Positions 1-5,091 of a DNA stretch of 8,989 nt are shown here, one piece after another. The stretch comes from Gammaproteobacteria bacterium (lineage in GTDB: Bacteria; Pseudomonadota; Gammaproteobacteria; Xanthomonadales; Marinicellaceae): positions 1-8,989 of the forward strand of contig JAUHZH010000063.1 of NCBI GenBank assembly GCA_030426065.1. The letters are read 5' to 3'. The notes beneath the pieces are model-generated. The model made no database searches and was not told the DNA's origin. It saw only the letters and a list, made by a program, of their open reading frames with translations. A program made the translations under genes and the position numbers. Position 1 is the stretch's first letter. Each line of letters starts with the position of its first letter.

Positions 1-96
1 CTACGATTCCATGATTGGGAATATCATCACCTTCGGCGAATGGCTGTGATGCGGTCTTCACCGAAGGTGATGATTTTCCCAATCATGGAATCGTAG
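1..96. repeat. Fold-back inverted repeat at window edge, inside accC
   Basis: Bases 1-40 are the reverse complement of bases 57-96 at 38 of 40 positions (mismatches at 22 and 37), with a 16-base spacer at 41-56. The right arm is genuine accC coding sequence around the YDSMIG motif. The left arm is the same segment copied in the opposite orientation, so the accC frame runs into it and stops after three foreign arginine codons. Homology starts exactly at base 1. That is typical of a chimeric fold-back at a contig end from amplification, ligation or assembly, rather than a natural hairpin. The two differences (one would change Lys to Asn, the other is silent) suggest the copy may come from a variant template. 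Confidence 0.85.
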
Positions 97-1235
97 TTGG
101 GTGGAACGCGGTAACCGTCATAAACATGTGAGTCAACGCGAACACCTGGCCCGCCTGGGGCGTGGAAAATGTCGATGTTGCCAGGGGATGGCATGAATGT
201 GTCGGGGTCTTCTGCATTGACTCGGCATTCAATGGCATGGCCTTTGAATTCAATGTCTTCTTGCTTCAACTTCAGCGGTTCACCCGAACCAATCAACAGC
301 TGTTGTTTGATCAGGTCCACTCCTGTAATGGCTTCTGTCACAGGGTGCTCAACTTGAATCCGCGTGTTCATTTCAATGAAGTAAAAACGACCGTCGTCAT
401 ACAAAAACTCAAAGGTACCTGCACCTTCATATTTGATCCGTTTACAGGCTTCGACGCAGACTTGACCGATTTCGGCGCGAACCTCAGGCGTGATGCCCGG
501 TGCGGGCGCTTCTTCAACCACTTTTTGGTGGCGTCGTTGCATGGAGCAATCGCGCTCACCTAAGTGAATGGCGTTACCAAAGGCATCCGACAACACTTGA
601 ATTTCAATGTGTCTTGGATTCTCAAGGTATTTTTCCATGTACACCGTGTCATCACCAAAAGCGGCTTTGGCTTCGGTTTTGGTGGTGTTGATGGCATTGT
701 TCAAGGCCGCTTCGGTGTGGACCACACGCATCCCACGACCACCACCACCAGCGGCGGCTTTGACAATCACAGGGTAGCCAATCTTTTTCGCGATGGCGAT
801 GTTTTTCTCTGGGTCTTCTCCCAATGGGCCACCGGAACCAGGCACACACGGCACACCGGCTGCCTTCATGGCATCAATGGCTGCCACTTTGTCGCCCATC
901 AATCGGATGGTTTCTGCTTTGGGTCCAATGAATTTGAACCCCGATTCGACCACACTTTCGGCAAACTCTGCGTTCTCAGCCAAAAAACCATAACCTGGAT
1001 GAATCCCTTCGGCATCGGTCACTTCTGCAGCGGCGATGATCTTGGGGATGTCCAAGTAAGATTCTAAAGACGACGGAGGACCAATACAAACCGATTCATC
1101 CGCCATGCCCACATGCTTTTGGTTGCGGTCAACGGTCGAATGAACTGCCACGGTTTTGATGCCCATGGTTTGACAAGCCCGCAGGATGCGCAAGGCAATC
1201 TCCCCACGGTTGGCAATCACAATTTTACTGAACAT
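27..1235 (-). CDS. accC: Biotin carboxylase subunit of acetyl-CoA carboxylase, 3' end lost to fold-back
   Basis: AccC carboxylates biotin on BCCP using ATP and bicarbonate, the first half-reaction of acetyl-CoA carboxylase in the cytoplasm. The protein matches E. coli AccC almost residue for residue in numbering. It has the N-terminal VIANRGEIA motif, ATP ligands Lys116 and Lys159, the glycine-rich loop at 162-169 (GGGGRGM), Glu201, His209, Lys238, the metal ligands Glu276 and Glu288, catalytic Arg292 in the EMNTRIQVEHPVTE segment, and Arg338. The family is about 447 residues long. Here authentic sequence ends near Ile399 in the C-terminal domain, followed by Arg-Arg-Arg and a TGA that come from the fold-back at 1-40. 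The real gene must have continued beyond the left edge, so this is an incomplete copy rather than a pseudogene. The ATG start is preceded by AAGGGG, which overlaps the accB stop codon. It is co-transcribed with accB and aroQ. Confidence 0.96.
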   Translation of the reverse strand: MFSKIVIANRGEIALRILRACQTMGIKTVAVHSTVDRNQKHVGMADESVCIGPPSSLESYLDIPKIIAAAEVTDAEGIHPGYGFLAENAEFAESVVESGFKFIGPKAETIRLMGDKVAAIDAMKAAGVPCVPGSGGPLGEDPEKNIAIAKKIGYPVIVKAAAGGGGRGMRVVHTEAALNNAINTTKTEAKAAFGDDTVYMEKYLENPRHIEIQVLSDAFGNAIHLGERDCSMQRRHQKVVEEAPAPGITPEVRAEIGQVCVEACKRIKYEGAGTFEFLYDDGRFYFIEMNTRIQVEHPVTEAITGVDLIKQQLLIGSGEPLKLKQEDIEFKGHAIECRVNAEDPDTFMPSPGNIDIFHAPGGPGVRVDSHVYDGYRVPPNYDSMIGKIITFGEDRITAIRRR

Positions 1236-1246
1236 GCCTGTGCCCC

Positions 1247-1705
1247 TTATTCGATTTCAAACAGTGGTTCATCGAACTCAACTGGTTGGCCATTCTCAAC
1301 CAAAATGCGCTTCACTTTGCCCGAAAATTCAGATTCGATTTGGTTGAACATTTTCATCGCTTCAACCATGCACAAAGTGTCACCCGCCGAAATGGTTTGA
1401 CCGACTTTGACAAACGGTTCAGCATCTGGAGAAGGCGCAGAGTAAAAAGTACCGACCATGGGGCTTCTCACCACTTGACCAGAAAAAGACGCTTCTTCTT
1501 TGCCAGCAGGCTCGGCCGCAGGTGCAGCAGCTTGTGTGGGCGCAGCCACGGGCGCAGGAACCGCAACGGTGGTTTGAACCGGTGCCGGTGCAGCATGACT
1601 GGTTCTTGACAACTTGACTGTCTCTTCACCTTCTGTGATTTCCATTTCAGTCAATGAAGAGTGCTCGAGTAATTCAATGAGTTTTTTTATTTTTCTGATG
1701 TCCAT
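1247..1705 (-). CDS. accB: Biotin carboxyl carrier protein of acetyl-CoA carboxylase
   Basis: This 152-residue protein (E. coli AccB has 156) carries the biotin that AccC carboxylates and that the AccA/AccD carboxyltransferase uses to make malonyl-CoA. Residues 1-35 form the N-terminal segment (MDIRKIKKLIELLE), and residues 37-67 are an Ala/Pro-rich flexible linker. Residues 75-152 are the biotinyl (lipoyl-like) domain, with the biotinylation motif EAMKM and acceptor Lys118. The SPDAEPFV segment at about 91-98 corresponds to the protruding 'thumb' of acetyl-CoA carboxylase BCCPs, which separates it from carriers of other biotin enzymes. The start codon lies 9 bp after the aroQ stop, and an AGG ribosome-binding element overlaps that stop. 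accC begins 11 bp downstream, so the three genes are very probably one transcript. The protein should be biotinylated by BirA, which is not in the window. Confidence 0.97.
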   Translation of the reverse strand: MDIRKIKKLIELLEHSSLTEMEITEGEETVKLSRTSHAAPAPVQTTVAVPAPVAAPTQAAAPAAEPAGKEEASFSGQVVRSPMVGTFYSAPSPDAEPFVKVGQTISAGDTLCMVEAMKMFNQIESEFSGKVKRILVENGQPVEFDEPLFEIE

Positions 1706-1714
1706 TGTAAAGAC

Positions 1715-2155
1715 CTATGTTTTTGGTAATGAGTGGAAAAAGCGAAGTGCTGCTTGGTACCCAAAAGCACCCAAACCAGTGATGGTACCCACCGCCACAT
1801 CTGAAAACCAAGAATTTTTGCGGAAAGACTCTCTGGCATGGACATTGGAAATGTGTACTTCAATGAAAGGGATGGCTGTACCGAGCAAGGCGTCACGCAA
1901 AGCCACAGATGTGTGCGTGAATGCAGCGGGATTGATGATGATGCCATCAACACCGTCACGGGCAGCTTGGTGGATGGCGTCTACCAATTCATGTTCGGCA
2001 TTGGACTGCATGAAAGACAGCTGGGTGCCTTCTGATTCGGCCAATTGCTTCAATGCCAATTCGATGTCTCTCAATGTGGTGTGACCATAAACATCAGGCT
2101 CTCTTTGACCCAACAGGTTCAAATTTGGGCCATTGATAACAGCAATTCGCAACAT
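1715..2155 (-). CDS. aroQ: Type II 3-dehydroquinate dehydratase
   Basis: AroQ converts 3-dehydroquinate to 3-dehydroshikimate, step three of the shikimate pathway, as a cytoplasmic dodecamer. Its 146 residues are normal for the family. Visible active-site elements are the N-terminal INGPNLNLLG segment, Arg18 and catalytic Tyr23 in the REPDVYG lid loop, Asn75 in the IINPAAFTHTS motif, His81, the catalytic pair Glu99 and His101 in EVHISN, and Arg112 in the ARESFR segment. Numbering agrees with the well-studied mycobacterial enzyme. It is unrelated in fold to the type I enzyme AroD of E. coli. The ATG has no strong ribosome-binding site at the usual distance; a GGAG lies about 17 bases upstream. 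It is the first gene of the aroQ-accB-accC operon, and its upstream region abuts the nested inverted-repeat element at 2233-2516. Confidence 0.97.
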   Translation of the reverse strand: MLRIAVINGPNLNLLGQREPDVYGHTTLRDIELALKQLAESEGTQLSFMQSNAEHELVDAIHQAARDGVDGIIINPAAFTHTSVALRDALLGTAIPFIEVHISNVHARESFRKNSWFSDVAVGTITGLGAFGYQAALRFFHSLPKT

Positions 2156-2187
2156 AAATTCGACAAACTTCGCTCCTAAGTGCGTCG

Positions 2188-2216
2188 ATTTTGAAGCAAA
2201 CGTCTTCGAATGTCCA
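2188..2216 (-). promoter_or_regulatory. Possible sigma-70 promoter for aroQ-accB-accC
   Basis: Read on the minus strand, TGGACA (complement of 2211-2216) and CAAAAT (complement of 2188-2193) are separated by 17 bases. Each matches the -35 or -10 consensus at about four of six positions. Transcription would begin near 2181, leaving an AT-rich leader of about 25 bases before aroQ. The site lies just outside the inverted-repeat element, so aroQ could be expressed independently of dsbD. This is a consensus match by eye only; transcription could equally start inside the element or read through from dsbD. Confidence 0.25.
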
Positions 2217-2265
2217 GAAAATTGCTTATTTAATTAACTCAGCACCCTTGTAGCGGTAGTTCAGT

Positions 2266-2360
2266 CGTTTTGTGATCAATCACTCACGAACAAGGAACTT
2301 CCAGCTATAGTTATTCATATAGTGAAAGTTCATTGTGAAGTGATGGTTGATCACAAGACG
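2266..2360. repeat. Stem-loop A of the nested element
   Basis: Bases 2266-2282 pair with 2344-2360 over 17 positions (15 Watson-Crick, two T-G) around the shared core TTGTGATCAA. After a short irregular stretch, GAACTT (2295-2300) pairs with AAGTTC (2326-2331), followed by CTATA (2305-2309) with TATAG (2318-2322). The loop is eight bases, 2310-2317. The result is a long interrupted hairpin. It is not followed closely by a T-run on either strand, so it does not look like an intrinsic terminator. Confidence 0.7.
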
Positions 2361-2387
2361 ACCTACCCTTAATAGTCTTTTTTTTAG

Positions 2388-2485
2388 GCATGAAATAAAA
2401 ACCATAGCTCTGCGTTATGATTTGTATTTAATGGACTGACCATTGAAAACAAATCAAGCCTTGATCTCTGGATTTTATTTCATGC
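2388..2485. repeat. Stem-loop B of the nested element
   Basis: GCATGAAATAAAA (2388-2400) is a perfect 13-base inverted repeat of 2473-2485, extending with two mismatches to 2407/2466. Inside it, 2419-2434 and 2440-2455 form a second stem matching at 14 of 16 positions around the five-base loop ACTGA. The outer end of this stem shares base 2485 with the right terminal arm, so the stems stack directly against each other. Confidence 0.7.
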
Positions 2486-2495
2486 TGAACTGCCA

Positions 2496-4727
2496 CTATA
2501 AGGGTGTTGAGTTAATCAGTATATTTTCAAACGTTTGTTTTAAATCGGCTGCTGATTTGTAACCGAAGAAATTGTATTGAACCAATGGCGCGCCGCCGGG
2601 CGCAAAAAACAAGCTGGCTGGCGGGCCGACCACTTGAAAGTGTTTCATCAATGCGGCATCAACTTCATCATTGGCGGTGACATCGGCTTTCAAAAGTGTG
2701 AATTGACGTCCCAGTTCGACAATGCCTGGGTCTTTGAAAGTGGTGGCTTCCATGCGCTTACATTCGACACACCAATCGGCATAAAAATCAAAATAAACTG
2801 GTTTTTTGCTGGCTTTCAGCGCTTGCTCTAACTCAGACAAGGATTTGATTTTGGTGAATGACAAGCCTTTGGATTCAATTGCTGCGCCACCACCAAAAAC
2901 GCCTTTCAACGGTCTGATGGGGTCAGACCCTCCGGCCATGGCACCAAGCAATTGTGCCACGCCGACCAACAGAGCCAACACCTTGAGCCCTTCAACCAAA
3001 CCCAAAGCCGCACCCGACAAACCATTGTCTTTAGCATGTCGGTGCCACATCACAGCAGAGACAATCAACAACACCGCCCACATGAACAGGATCACATTGG
3101 CGTCCAAAATGCGCGACAAGAACCAAACCGCCATACCGAGTAAAGCGATGCCAAAAAACGATTTAACCACGTTCATCCAACCACCTGAGGATGGCATCCA
3201 TTTACCTGCTGATGTACCAATGGCAATCAAAGGCACACCCATACCAAATGACATGGCAAAGAGTGCCAAACCGCCCATCACAGCACCGCTGTCATGGGTT
3301 GAAATGTAAATCACAGCCGCCGCCAATGGAGGTGCCACACAAGGTCCAACAATCAATGCGGAAAGCAAGCCCATGATCGCCACACCCAAAACCGAGCCGC
3401 CTTTTTGGCGATTGGAAATGGCGGACAATTTGTTTTGCCAACTTTTTGGCAGTTGCAAATCATAATAACCAAACATCGACAAGGACAGCAAGACAAAGAC
3501 CAAACTGAAGGTGATGATGATTTCAGGTTTTTGGAACATGGCTTGCAAGTTGGCACCCAACAAACCAGCCACCACGCCCACCAAGGTGTAAGTCAATGCC
3601 ATCGCCAAAACATAAGTCAAAGACAAGACAAAGGCCTTGCGCGTGCTGGGGTCTTTTTGACCGACGATCAAGCTCGACAAAATGGGGATCATGGGATAGA
3701 CACAAGGTGTGACCGAAAGCAGCAAGCCCAAACCAAAGAATTGAAGTAAAACGATGATGGCTGATTGTGATGCAATGTCTTGGGTCAGCTGCTGGGTTTC
3801 CGATAAATCACCCGCAGCCGAAGGCGCCTTCACATCTGCCAACAACTGGGCATCGGGCACGTCCACGGAGACCACGCGACTGTCGGGTGGGTAGCACACT
3901 TTACCATCTTCACAGCCCTGGAAAGCCACTTCGACATCGACCCGATTGACGGCTTGGCTGCGGCTGTATGGGATGTTGATTTCCACAACATCATAAAAAA
4001 CATCAACCAACCCGAATTCAGGATCGTCTTTTTTGACGGCCGCCGGAAACTCAGGCTCCCCCAGAGTGACGCCGTGCGTAAATGTTGAAAACACGACTTG
4101 GTCTTTATAGAGGTAAATGTTGGGCGCCATGGTGAAGCGGGCACTGAGGACAGTGTCTGACAAGGCAATGGTTTCAAACTTGAACGCTTGATCCACTGGC
4201 AGCAAATTTTGATCAGAAAAGAACGACTGGCCTTGACTTGACGTCAACAAGTTGCCACTGCTTGATGCGGGCAACACCGCGCTCGTCGCGTTATTCTGGG
4301 CCACATGCTCGGTCAAGTCCAAAACCCTTTTTTGCGGCGGGTAACAGATACCGGCGTCGGCACAACCCTGGAATTTCACTTCCAAAGCCGGTGATGCCTG
4401 CACACCACTGTAGGGGATGGTGATGGTCAACACGTCACGGTAAGTTTCCACTTCGCCGAAAAACTCATCGGTTTTCTTCTTTCCGGGAGGGATGTTGGCT
4501 TCACCCAGTTGTATATTTTGACCTGCGAATTGGAACGCATGGCGATACAAGTAGTATCTTGGCTGTATGCCAAACTGTAACTGAATGTTTTTCTCAGTCG
4601 CCGTCACGGTGTGAGGAAATGCCGCATCCACAGGCAAAATCTCATCGCTGGCAGCAACCGTCCCAATCAACAAAAGCAACAGCAGCATACTGATGGCCTT
4701 GTTGTACTTATTTTTTAATTTCTTCAT
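2496..4727 (-). CDS. dsbD: Thiol:disulfide interchange protein DsbD with tandem N-terminal domains
   Basis: DsbD moves electrons from cytoplasmic thioredoxin across the inner membrane to periplasmic partners such as DsbC, DsbG and cytochrome-c maturation proteins. Using the ATG at 4727, the protein has 743 residues; E. coli DsbD has 565. This start gives a good signal peptide (MKKLKNKYNK, then a leucine-rich core ending TVAAS). An ATG at 4688 lacks the basic n-region, and one at 4793 lies deep inside cutA. Residues about 30-138 are an nDsbD domain with redox Cys122/Cys128 (GCADAGICYPP). Residues about 175-288 are a second nDsbD domain with Cys272/Cys278 (GCEDGKVCYPP). The membrane domain, about 320-600, carries the paired Cys342 (TPCVYPM) and Cys463 (GPCVAPP). 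The C-terminal thioredoxin domain has WCVEC (Cys653/Cys656). The duplication accounts for the extra length. The gene overlaps cutA by 20 bp, and its last six codons and TAG stop lie in the repeat arm. Confidence 0.95.
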   Translation of the reverse strand: MKKLKNKYNKAISMLLLLLLIGTVAASDEILPVDAAFPHTVTATEKNIQLQFGIQPRYYLYRHAFQFAGQNIQLGEANIPPGKKKTDEFFGEVETYRDVLTITIPYSGVQASPALEVKFQGCADAGICYPPQKRVLDLTEHVAQNNATSAVLPASSSGNLLTSSQGQSFFSDQNLLPVDQAFKFETIALSDTVLSARFTMAPNIYLYKDQVVFSTFTHGVTLGEPEFPAAVKKDDPEFGLVDVFYDVVEINIPYSRSQAVNRVDVEVAFQGCEDGKVCYPPDSRVVSVDVPDAQLLADVKAPSAAGDLSETQQLTQDIASQSAIIVLLQFFGLGLLLSVTPCVYPMIPILSSLIVGQKDPSTRKAFVLSLTYVLAMALTYTLVGVVAGLLGANLQAMFQKPEIIITFSLVFVLLSLSMFGYYDLQLPKSWQNKLSAISNRQKGGSVLGVAIMGLLSALIVGPCVAPPLAAAVIYISTHDSGAVMGGLALFAMSFGMGVPLIAIGTSAGKWMPSSGGWMNVVKSFFGIALLGMAVWFLSRILDANVILFMWAVLLIVSAVMWHRHAKDNGLSGAALGLVEGLKVLALLVGVAQLLGAMAGGSDPIRPLKGVFGGGAAIESKGLSFTKIKSLSELEQALKASKKPVYFDFYADWCVECKRMEATTFKDPGIVELGRQFTLLKADVTANDEVDAALMKHFQVVGPPASLFFAPGGAPLVQYNFFGYKSAADLKQTFENILINSTPL

Positions 4728-5025
4728 CAATCCACTTTTCGTATTCGGTATGCATGGCCACAACCGGTGTTGCCATGATTTCAGGCACATCATAACTGTG
4801 GTGCGCGAGCACCGTTTTTTCTATTTGCTTAAATAAGGTCAGATGACTTTTTAGCAACAACAAACATTCTTCACTGTGCTCCAGTTGACCCTGCCATCGG
4901 TACATTGATTGCACGTTGGGGATGATTTGACCGCATGCCACCCATTTTTGTTTCAACAATTCTGACAATATGTGTTGAGCTTCTTGGGCATGAGCACAGC
5001 TGACTGTGACTTGGATGTGTGACAC
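4708..5025 (-). CDS. cutA: Divalent-cation tolerance protein CutA (CutA1 family)
   Basis: CutA is a small, very stable trimeric protein linked to copper and divalent-cation tolerance; its exact biochemical role remains uncertain even in E. coli. The 105 residues cover the whole family domain: a first strand and helix with Cys10, KWVACGQIIPNVQSMYRWQG at 27-46, the EECLLLLKS strand at 52-60, HHSYDVPE at 75-82 (the usual H-P-Y-x-x-P-E motif with Ser for Pro), and the C-terminal YEKWIDEE. The start is a GTG; no better start exists before an in-frame stop 34 bases upstream, and the ribosome-binding site is weak. Its 3' end overlaps the chosen dsbD start by 20 bp, so the two are probably translated from one mRNA. 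The same pairing occurs in E. coli, where dsbD was once called cutA2. It is divergent from the GGDEF-EAL gene. Confidence 0.94.
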   Translation of the reverse strand: MSHIQVTVSCAHAQEAQHILSELLKQKWVACGQIIPNVQSMYRWQGQLEHSEECLLLLKSHLTLFKQIEKTVLAHHSYDVPEIMATPVVAMHTEYEKWIDEEIKK

Positions 5026-5091
5026 AACAGGATGTCCGGTGCAATAAAAGATGTGAATTTAACACATGGCATTTTGAAATGACAGGCAACT
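5026..5091. promoter_or_regulatory. Divergent promoter region between cutA and the GGDEF-EAL gene
   Basis: These 66 bp must hold or adjoin the promoters for cutA-dsbD (minus) and the c-di-GMP gene (plus), unless they start inside the coding regions. On the plus strand GTGACA (5019-5024) and AATAAA (5043-5048) are spaced by 18 bases and resemble weak -35 and -10 boxes. An imperfect dyad, ATGTG (5051-5055) and CACAT (5063-5067) with a seven-base AT-rich spacer, could bind a regulator. CAGG at 5083-5086 is a modest ribosome-binding site for the gene starting at 5092. All of this is visual matching only. Confidence 0.3.

Larger units (their letters stand above)
2233..2516. repeat. Nested 284-bp inverted-repeat element (MITE-like or structured RNA)
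   Basis: The outer arms 2233-2264 and 2485-2516 are inverted repeats matching at 28 of 32 positions. Between them lie two further stem-loops, 2266-2360 and 2388-2485, joined by a linker (2361-2387) with an eight-T run. Nearly every base of the element can pair, giving a Y-shaped fold. No open reading frame of note lies inside, and no transposase is nearby. It fills almost the whole gene-free stretch between dsbD and aroQ, and its right arm supplies the end of dsbD. Terminal inverted repeats, AT-rich content and lack of coding capacity fit a miniature inverted-repeat transposable element. No clear target-site duplication was found. A structured RNA or a folded 3'-end element is the alternative. 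I do not recognise the family. Confidence 0.75.

Noticed and set aside
162..1067. Plus-strand open frames of 133 and 167 codons opposite accC
   Set aside because: They lie wholly antisense to a highly conserved gene, show no recognisable domain, and have the composition of shadow frames.
1614..2084. 156-codon plus-strand frame opposite accB and aroQ
   Set aside because: It spans two conserved genes on the other strand and their junction. There is no domain, and the frame is explained by codon bias of the real genes.
2361..2387. T-rich run as an intrinsic terminator after stem-loop A
   Set aside because: The eight-T run lies about 17 bases beyond the hairpin and is separated by unpaired sequence, so it does not have terminator geometry; on the other strand it is an A-run.
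2233..2516. CRISPR array or phage attachment site in the repeat-rich gap
   Set aside because: The repeats are inverted and nested, not regularly spaced direct repeats with unique spacers, and there are no cas or integrase genes in the window.
4688..4793. Alternative dsbD starts at 4793 and 4688
   Set aside because: The 4793 start lies well inside cutA and would put a 22-residue extension before the signal peptide. The 4688 start removes the basic n-region of the signal peptide. The ATG at 4727 is the best compromise, though 4688 has a slightly better AAGG upstream.
5051..5067. CRP-like site in the cutA divergent region
   Set aside because: TGTGA is present, but the second half is CACAT rather than TCACA at the required six-base spacing; only a loose five-base dyad remains.
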